From Planctomycetales bacterium (GTDB lineage: Bacteria; Planctomycetota; Planctomycetia; Isosphaerales; Isosphaeraceae), in the NCBI GenBank assembly GCA_027452145.1, contig DAIDHB010000199.1, forward strand, positions 1 to 39,242: DNA of 39,242 nt, read 5' to 3'. Positions 1 to 8,193 of the stretch are shown here, piece after piece. Numbering within the stretch: the first letter of the stretch is position 1; the number at the start of each line of letters is the position of its first letter. The translations under genes and the position numbers were made by a program. Below the pieces are notes generated by a model, which saw only the letters and a program-made list of their open reading frames with translations, was not told the origin of the DNA and searched no databases.

Positions 1-600
1 GGCGTCGTGCTTGACCGGCTGATAGCGCCAGCCGCCCTCGTTGTTCTGGGTGTCGAGGATCAGTTGCACGGCCTTGCGGAGCTTCTCGCGGATCTCGGGG
101 CGGTGGGTCATCCCGTACGCCTCGGCCAGGAACAGGGTCCCGAACCCGTGCGAGTACATCGGCCCGTGCGTCGACGATCCTGGCACGGTGATGAAGCCGC
201 TGGGCGAGGTATTGTCCATCACGTAGGCCAGGGCGCGGTCGATCGGTGCGCCGTAGGGCCCGCGGCCGGGGCTGGAGCCGGAGGCCATGAACGCCAGCCC
301 GGCGAGGCTGGTCACGGCGATGTTGCCCTTGTACGTCCCGCTGCCGAAGGAGCCGTCGGCGTTCTGGTTGCGAGCCAGCCAGGCGAGGCCGGACTGGATG
401 GCGCGGTCGGTCTCCTCGGTCATCATCTCGGCGGTGCCTTCGGGCACGTCGCCGCGGCGGCCCTCGCCGAACCGGCCGACGGACTTGGGCGGCTCCTTGC
501 CCGCCTCCTGGGCGGCGGCCGGCGCGGGGCCGAGGACCGACGAGAACGCCGCCAGCCCGGCTACCGCGGTCGCGAAGAACCCGCCGGCTCGGGCCCTCAT
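1..600 (-). CDS. Exported squalene-cyclase/prenyltransferase-like toroid repeat protein (3' end outside window)
   Basis: The first 200 residues are visible; the C-terminus lies beyond position 1. Residues 1-30 form a signal peptide (basic MRAR, hydrophobic stretch, PAAA-Q cleavage region). After it come two repeats of the alpha/alpha-toroid type found in squalene-hopene cyclase and prenyltransferase beta subunits: QNADGSFG within a helix-turn starting IQSGLAWLAR, and QNNEGGWRY after a helix with LRKAVQLILDT. The family name refers to the fold. No DXDD-type cyclase motif is visible in this part, so catalysis cannot be claimed; in planctomycetes such proteins are mostly uncharacterised exported proteins. 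The start ATG overlaps the upstream gene's TGA by four bases (ATGA), implying translational coupling. It is the last visible gene of the MoxR/vWA run, so it is a likely periplasmic client or partner. The fold call is fairly safe; the function is unknown. Confidence 0.85.
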   Translation of the reverse strand, partial: MRARAGGFFATAVAGLAAFSSVLGPAPAAAQEAGKEPPKSVGRFGEGRRGDVPEGTAEMMTEETDRAIQSGLAWLARNQNADGSFGSGTYKGNIAVTSLAGLAFMASGSSPGRGPYGAPIDRALAYVMDNTSPSGFITVPGSSTHGPMYSHGFGTLFLAEAYGMTHRPEIREKLRKAVQLILDTQNNEGGWRYQPVKHDA

Positions 601-1640
601 GGCGACTCCTCCCGGACCAGCTTCCCCTTGCCAACGGACAGGTAATAGCGGTCGATCAGCTCCTGCTTGGCGCTCAAGGGCAGCTCGTTGGACTGGTTCT
701 CGATCTCCTGCCGAAGCTCGTCGGGGAGGTGGCCCCAGATGTCCTTGCCGCCGACGTTGGCGTGCTTCGTCGTCGGCCGGGCCGGCTTCTGGAGGGGCGC
801 CCCGCGCGCCAGCGCTCCCTCCTTCCCGCCGGGCTGCTGTTGGCCGGGCTGTTGACCGGGCCGCCGCACCCGGCGCACCACGGTCCTCATCGACGACCCG
901 CCCGATCGGCGGACCTCCTCAATGAGCTGATCGATACGCTTGACGACCTTCTTCTGCTCCTCGCGAGTGCCCTCGCCGGTATCGGGCTTCCCGAGCTTCT
1001 GCTCGATGTCGCGCATCTGCTTGATCAGCTCGCCCGCGGGGCCGTTTCGCTCGCCGTCGTCATTTTTCTTGCGACGCTTGCGGCCGGCGAGCTCCTCGAG
1101 GTGCTCGTCATTCTCCCGGTCCTTGCCGCTGAGCTTCGAGCGGTCGGGCGGCTTCTGACCCGGCTTTCCGCCGGGTCCCGGAGGCTGGGACGGATCGGGT
1201 TTGCCGCCCGCGCCGCCGCGCGGGCGGTCGTCGCGCGCGGGCGTCTCGGGCGTCTCGCCCAGCTTCTTCAGCAGGTCGTCGACCTCCTGGTCCTCGCCCG
1301 AGAGCGAGTCCGCGCCCTTCGCCTTCCCATCGCCCTTGCCGGTTTTCGCACCCGCCTGGCCGCCGCCGGGTTTCTGGCCCTTCGCGTCGGACTTCCCGGC
1401 CTTCTCGCCACCGGACGACTTGCCTGACTTGCTGTTGGCCCTGTCCTTTGCCTTGCCCGTATCCGCCGGCTTCGCCGAATTGCTCCCAGCGCGGTCGGAC
1501 GGCTCGGAGAGTTTTTCGAGCAGCGATTCGAGCCCGTCGTCCCTGGGCGCCGGGGGCTCCTGGGCGCGAAGCACGCCCCCGGTAACGCCGAGGCCAGCGG
1601 CGATCGACAGGGTCATCAGAACGTGTCGGAACCTTTTCAT
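597..1640 (-). CDS. Exported charged low-complexity protein with repeated LLxKL motifs
   Basis: This protein has 347 residues. Residues 1-26 are a signal peptide (MKRFRHVLMTL, cleavage near LRA-Q). The mature part is rich in Lys, Gly, Asp, Glu and Pro and probably largely disordered. Three related short segments recur: ESLLEKLSEP, VDDLLKKLGETP and DEHLEELAGR. A predicted helix follows around EQKKVVKRIDQLIEEVRR. The C-terminal end is more ordered: DIWGHLPDELRQEIENQ followed by KQELIDRYYLSV, an arrangement I associate with planctomycete proteins coded beside toroid-repeat genes. The start is supported by GGGGAGGA just upstream, lying inside the end of the preceding gene three bases away. No enzymatic motif is visible. 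The repeated helices suggest a docking or scaffold role between neighbours of the cluster, which is inference only. Confidence 0.8.
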   Translation of the reverse strand: MKRFRHVLMTLSIAAGLGVTGGVLRAQEPPAPRDDGLESLLEKLSEPSDRAGSNSAKPADTGKAKDRANSKSGKSSGGEKAGKSDAKGQKPGGGQAGAKTGKGDGKAKGADSLSGEDQEVDDLLKKLGETPETPARDDRPRGGAGGKPDPSQPPGPGGKPGQKPPDRSKLSGKDRENDEHLEELAGRKRRKKNDDGERNGPAGELIKQMRDIEQKLGKPDTGEGTREEQKKVVKRIDQLIEEVRRSGGSSMRTVVRRVRRPGQQPGQQQPGGKEGALARGAPLQKPARPTTKHANVGGKDIWGHLPDELRQEIENQSNELPLSAKQELIDRYYLSVGKGKLVREESP

Positions 1641-1643
1641 TGC

Positions 1644-4600
1644 TCATTCCTCCCCATCGTCGCGTCGGGGCCGGGTCATGTCGCGGACGATATCGGCCAG
1701 GACGCCCTGATCCTCCGCGAGCTTTTTGGCCTCGGCGGCCTGCTCGGGGGTGAGGTTCTTGTGCCGGCGCCGCTGTTCGTCGAGGGCCTCGGTCCGGTCG
1801 TTGATCTCCTGCTGGAGGGTCTTGAGCAGCTTGAGCTGCGCCGTCGGCGGGATCCCGTCGTCCTGCCCGCGGGCACCGCCGCCGCCACCTCCACCTCCGC
1901 CACCACCGCCGCCGCCTCCTGCACCCTGTCCGCGGTCGGCCTTGAGCGACTCGAGGAGTCGCTTGAACCGCCCGGCGGCGACCCGCGCGGCGGCCTCGGT
2001 GGGCTCGTCCGTCTTGATCTCCTGCAAACGCCCGGCCGCCGTCTCCATCTTCTCCGCCGCGCGGCGGAGCGTCAGGGCGATCACGGGCGCGCCGTCAAGC
2101 GTGCCGGCCAGCTCCGAGGTCTCATCCTTCAGCCCGGCCTCGACCTGGCCCAGGCCCCGGACGCCCAGTTGCTGGGGCCGCGACAGCTCGCCGCCTTTTT
2201 GCTTCCGCTTCTGCTCGTAGGCGTTGGTCTCGCCGACGCCCTTGTCCTGCCGCTCGGCCAGCGATTTGAGCTGATCGCCGATCCGCGCGAGCTGCTCGGC
2301 GGCCAGTTGTTCTTCGGCGTCGCGCCGGGCCTGCTCGAGGTCGTCCTGCGCCTCCTCGAGGTCGGCCAGCGCCTCCTCCTGCTCGTTGTCGGCCTGGTCG
2401 CCCTGGTCGTCCTGCATGTTGCCCTGCGCCTTGCCCATCCGGCCCGAGGCGGTCCGCCCGGCGCGCTCGGCGGCATCAGCGCCGAGCTTCGCCAGTCGCT
2501 GGAGCTGCCGCTCGAGGTCCTTGCGGATCTCGGCCTGCTCCTTGGCGAGCCGCTGGAGCTGCTCCTTGCGCTGCTGGGTGTTGGGATTCCGCTTCGCCTC
2601 GCGGGTCTTGCGGAGATTCTCCGCCTGTCGGGCGCGGGTTTTGGCCAGGTCGTCCTCGGCGTTCTTCATCTCCTTCACCAGGCGGGCCAGCTCGCGCTCG
2701 CGGCGGTTCTGGATCTGGTCGAGCAGGTCTCGCATCTCGTTCCGCGCCTGCTCCTGCCGCGAGCGTGCCTGGCCGAGCTGGTTCCGCTCGATCTGCTCGG
2801 CGGCCTCGCCCATCTTGCCGGCCGTCCCTTGATTCTGGCTCTTCTCGGCGGCCTCGCGGAGCGCCGCCGACCCGAGCGGATCGGCCTCGTCCAGCCGCTT
2901 CGCCATTTCGCCCATGCGCTCGAGCAGCTTCTGGAGGCCCGACCGCACCTGCGACTGCCGCGCCGCCATGTTGCCCAGCTCCGACCGCTGCTCCTCGGTC
3001 AGCTCGTCCGCGCGCTTGCCGACCGTCTCGGGTTTCGAGGCGGCCTCGGCGGCCTGCTTCATGGCGTTCTCCTGCTGCTTGAGCAGGTCCTGCGCGTCCT
3101 TGACGATCCCGCGGTAGGTCTCGAACTCGCTCAGGTTGTCGAGCATCTTCTGGAGCTCGTCGGCGATCGCCTTCTGGTTCGTCTTCGCCTCGGCGAGCGC
3201 CTGCCGGGCCGATTCGGGACCGGGCTTCTCCGGCTCGCCCTGAGGTCCGGCCTCGGGCTGCCGCGGGGCAGCCTGCTCGGCCTGTCCGGGCTTCCCGGCT
3301 TCGCCGGCACCCTCGGGACGACCGGCGTTCTGGTCAGACTTAGGGGAGCCCGACTTCGGCATACCGCCCTTCGCCGCCTCGCCCTTCGCCGCCTCGCCCT
3401 TCGCCGCCTCGCCCTTCGCCGCCTCGCCCTTCGCCTGTTCGTTCCCGTGCGGTTCCGAGCCGGCCTTGCCGGCGGGCTGGTTGTTCGGTGTTTCGTCCTT
3501 GCCCGCGGCCTGATCGCCGGGCTTCTGGGGATTCGGAGACTGTCCCTTCTCCGCCGGCTGCGGCTGGCCCGGCTGGGGGGGCGGCTGGCGCTGCTCGGCC
3601 TCCCCGGCATTGGCGTTTTCGCGGCTCTTGACGGCGTGGACGATCCCTTGCTCGGCCGGGCCGAGGTTCTGCTCGCGCACGGCCTCCGCGCGGGCGAGGA
3701 GGTCCTCCATCTGCTTCTGGGCGTCGGGGTTGGCCATCTTGAAGTTGCGGAGGTCGTCGAGCATCCGCCGGATTCGGGCCGAGAGCCCGTCGTCGCGGCC
3801 GTTGAACCGGCCGCTCACCTGGCGCTGGATCATCCCGGCGTTGTTGAGGTCGTCGCGCTGGGGCTGCGGCAGCCGATCGGTGCGTGAGAGGGTGCGGGCC
3901 GCGTTGTCCACCGGCGCGATCGCCTGGCGCTGCATGGTGAGGATCCGCGCGACCTCTTCGCGCAGCTCGCGACGGGCGTCGTCGAACTGCCGCGCGGCGT
4001 CCTCCTTCGACACGATCCGGAGCCGGATCTCGCGGCTCTTGCCGAGATTGGGGCCCCGGGTCGCGTCGAAGTCGCGGGCCTCGGCGTGGAATGTGATGAT
4101 GGAGCCGGGCTGGACCTGGAGCCGGGCCAGTTCCCAGGTGTAGTCGACCTCGGTGTGCTTCCGGAGCTGCGACGCCGCCGGTGCCGGGGACTGGTCGGGC
4201 GCCGCCCAGAGCGGGATGATCCGCTCCTCGCCGCCCGACGACTCGCCGGTGGCAACCCGATAGGACATCCGCGCCGAATGGATGCCGAAGTCGTCGTCCA
4301 CGAGAATTTTGATGGGAACGGTCGCGTCGGGGGGCACGTCGCGATCCCCTTTGGGCTCGTCGATTATGACGCGGGGCGCCTCGTCGCGGAAGCTCCGCAC
4401 GTCGAAGCGGGCCTCCTCGCGGCTGGAGAATCCCTCGGTGTCCTTCATCCGGAACCAGAAGCTGAACGTGCCCTTGACCGGCACGGCGGCGCGGAGCCTC
4501 GTCCTCGTCGCGTCGAGCGCGACGGCGATGTTCGACGGGCCGTCGCCGGCCTGGAGCTCGGCGGCGCCGAGCGGCTTGGTCGCCTGGGCCTCGACGTCGA

Positions 4601-5573
4601 GCCGCGTGCCCTCGACGGCGCGAAGCTGGTTCAGCCCGGGCGCGAGGGTTTGCGTCGCGATGCCGGTATAGGGCGGCGAGACGACCCGGACGGTCATGGC
4701 CTTGATCGCCGGCGGCGGCACCACGCGCACGGGGACGTCGCGGATCGAGCTGCTGTCATCGCCGGCGGTCACGCTGAACCGGAACGGCTGGCCGGCGGCC
4801 TCGATCCGGCCCCGGAACACGCCGCCCGGCTCGGCCCGGAGCGGCTCGGCGTCCTCGGTGCCGTCCTCGAACCGATAGATCACCCTCGCCGAGTCGGGAA
4901 TCCGGTCGCCCGCTCGCACCCGCACGGTCATCGCGAACACGTCGCCCCGCGCCAGCTTGAGAGTAGTGGCCTTCTCGTCGAGCACGAGGTGTGTCTGCTG
5001 GGGCCACTGCTGGCCGCCGAACGGGGCGATGAGGCGGGCCAGGGCGATCCGCGACGACGACGGGGCCGCGGCCATGACCAGGCCGCACGCCGCGAGCGCC
5101 GCCGCGGCCAGACCGAGCGCCTTCCAGACCGGACGGGCCTCGATCACCTCGCGGAAGTCGATGGCCTCGGTCTCGGCGAGCGCCTGCCGGACGGTCGCCT
5201 CGCGCATCGCCGCCGACTCGTGCCGATCGTCGTCGGCCGACATCCGCAGGAACTGGATCGTGCTCGCCAGCCGGTCGTTCAGGCCCGGCCAGCGCTCCTC
5301 GATCCTCATGGCGATATCCAGGTCGGCGAACCGGACCAAAAGCGGCCGCAGCACGTGCCGGTACGCGAGGTAGCCCGTGGTGCCGGCCAACCCCGCCAGC
5401 AGGGCGGCGCGGATGATCGAGTCGAGGTGGAACAGCCAGTCGGCGAACCCCGCCGCGAGGAACAGCGGCAGGATCACGGCCAGTACCCGCGAGAGGCCGT
5501 GAAGCGCGATCAACCGGCGGACCGATGCCCGGAGTGCGCTGATCCTCGATTCCAACTCACGAGCCGTCATCAA
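1644..5573 (-). CDS. Large DUF4175-like membrane-anchored coiled-coil protein
   Basis: This protein has 1309 residues. Near the N-terminus are hydrophobic helices at about 30-48 and 53-75, then a third at about 152-171 ending AAAP, so most of the chain should lie outside the cytoplasm. Residues about 190-510 are beta-rich and include VPIKILVDDDFGIHSARM, resembling the DDYG-type core of DUF4175 proteins. From about 520 to the end the protein is Glu/Arg/Gln-rich, with long predicted coiled coils interrupted by a Pro/Lys/Gly-rich linker (about 650-800) holding KGEAA repeats and by a run of 15 glycines (1219-1233). The C-terminus ends MTRPRRDDGEE. It sits between the vWA protein and the secreted charged protein, three bases from the latter. 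Function is unknown. An extracytoplasmic scaffold is plausible from architecture; the DUF4175 assignment is moderately sure. Confidence 0.85.
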   Translation of the reverse strand: MMTARELESRISALRASVRRLIALHGLSRVLAVILPLFLAAGFADWLFHLDSIIRAALLAGLAGTTGYLAYRHVLRPLLVRFADLDIAMRIEERWPGLNDRLASTIQFLRMSADDDRHESAAMREATVRQALAETEAIDFREVIEARPVWKALGLAAAALAACGLVMAAAPSSSRIALARLIAPFGGQQWPQQTHLVLDEKATTLKLARGDVFAMTVRVRAGDRIPDSARVIYRFEDGTEDAEPLRAEPGGVFRGRIEAAGQPFRFSVTAGDDSSSIRDVPVRVVPPPAIKAMTVRVVSPPYTGIATQTLAPGLNQLRAVEGTRLDVEAQATKPLGAAELQAGDGPSNIAVALDATRTRLRAAVPVKGTFSFWFRMKDTEGFSSREEARFDVRSFRDEAPRVIIDEPKGDRDVPPDATVPIKILVDDDFGIHSARMSYRVATGESSGGEERIIPLWAAPDQSPAPAASQLRKHTEVDYTWELARLQVQPGSIITFHAEARDFDATRGPNLGKSREIRLRIVSKEDAARQFDDARRELREEVARILTMQRQAIAPVDNAARTLSRTDRLPQPQRDDLNNAGMIQRQVSGRFNGRDDGLSARIRRMLDDLRNFKMANPDAQKQMEDLLARAEAVREQNLGPAEQGIVHAVKSRENANAGEAEQRQPPPQPGQPQPAEKGQSPNPQKPGDQAAGKDETPNNQPAGKAGSEPHGNEQAKGEAAKGEAAKGEAAKGEAAKGGMPKSGSPKSDQNAGRPEGAGEAGKPGQAEQAAPRQPEAGPQGEPEKPGPESARQALAEAKTNQKAIADELQKMLDNLSEFETYRGIVKDAQDLLKQQENAMKQAAEAASKPETVGKRADELTEEQRSELGNMAARQSQVRSGLQKLLERMGEMAKRLDEADPLGSAALREAAEKSQNQGTAGKMGEAAEQIERNQLGQARSRQEQARNEMRDLLDQIQNRRERELARLVKEMKNAEDDLAKTRARQAENLRKTREAKRNPNTQQRKEQLQRLAKEQAEIRKDLERQLQRLAKLGADAAERAGRTASGRMGKAQGNMQDDQGDQADNEQEEALADLEEAQDDLEQARRDAEEQLAAEQLARIGDQLKSLAERQDKGVGETNAYEQKRKQKGGELSRPQQLGVRGLGQVEAGLKDETSELAGTLDGAPVIALTLRRAAEKMETAAGRLQEIKTDEPTEAAARVAAGRFKRLLESLKADRGQGAGGGGGGGGGGGGGGGARGQDDGIPPTAQLKLLKTLQQEINDRTEALDEQRRRHKNLTPEQAAEAKKLAEDQGVLADIVRDMTRPRRDDGEE
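1875..1919 (-). repeat. Polyglycine codon tract (15 Gly)
   Basis: Fifteen consecutive glycine codons form residues 1219-1233 of the DUF4175-like protein and are flanked by alanine on both sides. The codons mix GGA, GGC and GGT, so this is not a clean trinucleotide slippage tract and the length may be held by selection for a flexible linker. Confidence 0.9.
3366..3440 (-). repeat. 15-bp in-frame tandem repeat encoding KGEAA units
   Basis: On the plus strand the unit gcccttcgccgcctc is repeated four times exactly, followed by one partial, diverged copy. It encodes KGEAA repeats around residues 712-736 of the DUF4175-like protein. The near-identity of the copies points to recent expansion. A change in copy number would keep frame. 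Confidence 0.9.
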
Positions 5574-5638
5574 GACCTCCCGTCCCGGTCGTTCCGGACG
5601 CTACTCCAGGGGCTCGGCTCCTCGGGCAGCTCGCGCAC

Positions 5639-5656
5639 GGGCCGGCAAGCCGGCCC
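5639..5656. repeat. Short perfect hairpin between the vWA and DUF4175-like genes
   Basis: GGGCCGGC and GCCGGCCC face each other across two bases, followed by ctcccg. The hairpin lies 27 bases after the stop of the vWA gene and 65 bases before the start of the DUF4175-like gene. There is no T tract, so it may be an mRNA processing or stability element or a dispersed palindrome rather than a full terminator. Confidence 0.6.
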
Positions 5657-5683
5657 TCCCGCCACCCATCCGCCAAAAGGGAA

Positions 5684-8167
5684 TTATACCATTTGCTTGC
5701 GCTTCCGAATAACCCATTCCAGTGCCAGGATGGTCAGGAACGCCGCCAGGACGGGCCAGGTGTTCCAGAGCGGGATCGGCGGGTCCGCGTCCAGCGGCGT
5801 GCGCTGGTCCTTCGGCAGGTCCCTGAGCAATCCGGCCGCCTCCAGGGGCGTATAGAACTTCCCCCCGCTGGCCGAGGCCGCCCGGACCAGCTCGGGCTGG
5901 TTCATCTCGATGTGCTCGCGCTCGCCGATCGGCGGATCGACCCGGAACCCGGCCGTCACCGGCCGGGGAAGCGCCGGGGGCGGCAGCAGCGTGACCTCAT
6001 ATTCGCCCTCGGCGGCCTGGGCGAGCGCCCCTTCGAAGACCCCCTTCGAGCCGGGCACGTGGCGCAGGGTCAGCCTGCGCGGACCTTGCCCCTGGCGCTG
6101 GACCTGAGCCGTTACCTCTTCGCCCGCCGGGGCCAGCCCGGGGTTGAGGAACCGGACCCGGATCTGGATCGGCTGACCGCGCTGGTATCGACGGCGATCG
6201 GTCTGGATCTCCGCCTGGCGATTGCCGATCAGCCGCGAGCGGGCCATGAACCGGATCGTCTGGACCCAGAACCGGCCGAAGTAGCGATCGCCGGCGCGGA
6301 ACCGCCACCGCCAGGTGTCGTCGAACGCGTGGAACATCACCTTGCCTCGGCCGAGGAAGTGGTACAGGATCAGCGGGATCTTGCCCTCCGAGCCGATCAC
6401 CGTGGGGTGCTCGGCCAGCACCAGCGCGGCCGGCTTCTTCCGCGGCGCCTCGAGATACCAGAACAGCTCCGGCAGGCGGTTCCAGATGTTCATGCTCTCC
6501 ACCTCGTTGTCGCCGAGGCGGAAGATGGGACTGGCGCGGCCCTCGATCGTCAGCTCGGGGCGATAGGCGGCCACGCCGGCCCCGACGGCGGTCGGGTTCC
6601 GCGCGTCGGCCAGCTCGATGGGGAGCAACAGCTCGAGCGGAGTCCCGCGATAGCCGAGCGGGTCGAACAGCTCGCCCGCCACGAACAGTACCCCGCCGCT
6701 GTTCTCGGTGACGAACTCGACGAGGTTCTGCATCTGCGACTGGCTGAGATAGCTGGTGTCGGCGTCGCCGATCAATACCACGTCGTACGCGAACAGCTCG
6801 TCCTTCGAGGTCGGGAACGTCGGCAGGGCCGAGCGGTCCTGCTCGCTGTACTCGGGGTCGGACGACAGCAGGACGATGGCCAGCTCGATCGACTCGTCGC
6901 GCTCCAGGTAGTTCTTCAGGTAGCGAAACTCGTACCGGGGCTCGTTGTCCACGAACAGGACGCGGAGCTTCTCCTTGCGCACCGTGATGACCCGTTCAAT
7001 CCGGTTGTTGTCGGTCTGGAGCTCGCGGGGTTGCCGATCGACCTCGACGACGAACGTGCGCTCGCCCGTGGTCCGCGGCCGATGGACCAGCTCGATCCGC
7101 TCGGGCTGACCGTCGGGGGGCGAGTCGACCTCGCGCGTCGCGATCACGCGATCGTTCTTCGGGTCGGTCGAGCCCGGCTCGCGCTCCTTGAGCCGCACGG
7201 TGACCTTCTGGCCCTTGAACCCGTGGGCCGAGAGCTTGGCCTGGAAGCGGACCGCGTCGTCGACGAAGACCACGTCGTCGACGAGCAGCTCGCCCAGCTC
7301 GAGATCGCGCGCGGGGTCGGGGCTACCGAGTCCGACGGTATAGAGTGGCACCCCTTTTCGCGCCGCCAGCTCGCTGACCTTCGCCAGCGGCTCGCCCTCG
7401 GTCGTCTGGCCGTCGCTCAGGAGCACGATCGCCGACGGAGGCGCCCCACGCAGCTCGGTAAGCACCTGGCGCACGCCGTCGCCCAGCCGCGTCTGCGTCC
7501 CGGCCGGCTCGATCGCTCGCAGTCTCTCGACGGCCGGGTCGACATCGCCCGGACTGTCCACCTCGGCGACCGGCTGCGCCGAGTTCGACACCCGGTAGAT
7601 CCGCACGCGGTGCGTTTTCTGCAACTCGCGCAGCAGCGTGGCGCGGTCGCGGAGGATGAGGCCCCGGGCGATGTCGAGCCGGTTTGTGCCGCCCTCGGAC
7701 GGGGCGGCGGTCGAGGCTTCCGAACCGGCCGTGCTCTTCTCCTGGGCCTTGGCGCCGCCCGGCCGCGGGCCGGCGGAATCGGCCAGGGCTGCGAGCGATT
7801 CTCGCTCGCTCGCCGTGGCGTACTGGTCGACGATCGCCCCGCTGGCCGAGTCGTCCACCAGGATCACCAGGTTCGGCAGGCCCCACCGCTGTATTGAGAG
7901 CACCGCCTCGGAGAGCATGAACAGCGCCAGCAGGACGAGAGAGAGTCGGAGCGTGACCAGGACGATCTTCGAAGCGGTCGACGCCTTCCCCTCGTGGCGG
8001 TACAGCCAGACGATCAGGGCGAACGATCCGAGGATCGTGAAGGCGTACAGCCACTGCGGCCACGGCTGCTCGAACACGATGCGGCGGCTGAGCTGCTCGG
8101 CGGAGCCCGGCGGGGCCACCCCCAGGCGGTCGGACAGCTTGGTCAGGATCCAGTCCAGCACGCTCAA
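5684..8167 (-). CDS. Membrane vWA protein with class I glutamine-amidotransferase-like fold
   Basis: This protein has 827 residues. Two transmembrane helices lie at about 38-56 and 67-88. A von Willebrand factor A domain follows: LVILVDDSAS holds the metal-site DxSxS motif (D105-S109), and TRLGDGVRQVLTEL with AIVLLSDGQTTEG supplies the other metal-site residues. After a beta-rich part, residues of about 400-520 (KLRVLFVDNEPRYEFRYL ... VVLIGDADTSYLS ... GGVLFVAGELFD) resemble the amidotransferase-like domain common in planctomycete vWA proteins, with no catalytic Cys-His-Glu triad visible. A final helix near 800-818 is followed by RKRKQMV. The vWA domain is therefore probably exported or loop-exposed with both ends anchored. 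It starts 26 bases after the BatA-type gene and is probably a binding partner of the MoxR ATPase; the target is unknown. Confidence 0.85.
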   Translation of the reverse strand: MSVLDWILTKLSDRLGVAPPGSAEQLSRRIVFEQPWPQWLYAFTILGSFALIVWLYRHEGKASTASKIVLVTLRLSLVLLALFMLSEAVLSIQRWGLPNLVILVDDSASGAIVDQYATASERESLAALADSAGPRPGGAKAQEKSTAGSEASTAAPSEGGTNRLDIARGLILRDRATLLRELQKTHRVRIYRVSNSAQPVAEVDSPGDVDPAVERLRAIEPAGTQTRLGDGVRQVLTELRGAPPSAIVLLSDGQTTEGEPLAKVSELAARKGVPLYTVGLGSPDPARDLELGELLVDDVVFVDDAVRFQAKLSAHGFKGQKVTVRLKEREPGSTDPKNDRVIATREVDSPPDGQPERIELVHRPRTTGERTFVVEVDRQPRELQTDNNRIERVITVRKEKLRVLFVDNEPRYEFRYLKNYLERDESIELAIVLLSSDPEYSEQDRSALPTFPTSKDELFAYDVVLIGDADTSYLSQSQMQNLVEFVTENSGGVLFVAGELFDPLGYRGTPLELLLPIELADARNPTAVGAGVAAYRPELTIEGRASPIFRLGDNEVESMNIWNRLPELFWYLEAPRKKPAALVLAEHPTVIGSEGKIPLILYHFLGRGKVMFHAFDDTWRWRFRAGDRYFGRFWVQTIRFMARSRLIGNRQAEIQTDRRRYQRGQPIQIRVRFLNPGLAPAGEEVTAQVQRQGQGPRRLTLRHVPGSKGVFEGALAQAAEGEYEVTLLPPPALPRPVTAGFRVDPPIGEREHIEMNQPELVRAASASGGKFYTPLEAAGLLRDLPKDQRTPLDADPPIPLWNTWPVLAAFLTILALEWVIRKRKQMV

Positions 8168-8193
8168 ACTCCTCGAATCGACTCGGATCGCCG

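Noticed and set aside
1623..3887. Long open frame antisense to the DUF4175-like gene
   Set aside because: Leu/Arg/Gly-rich product without domain signature, lying on the opposite strand of a well-supported gene; a GC-rich shadow.
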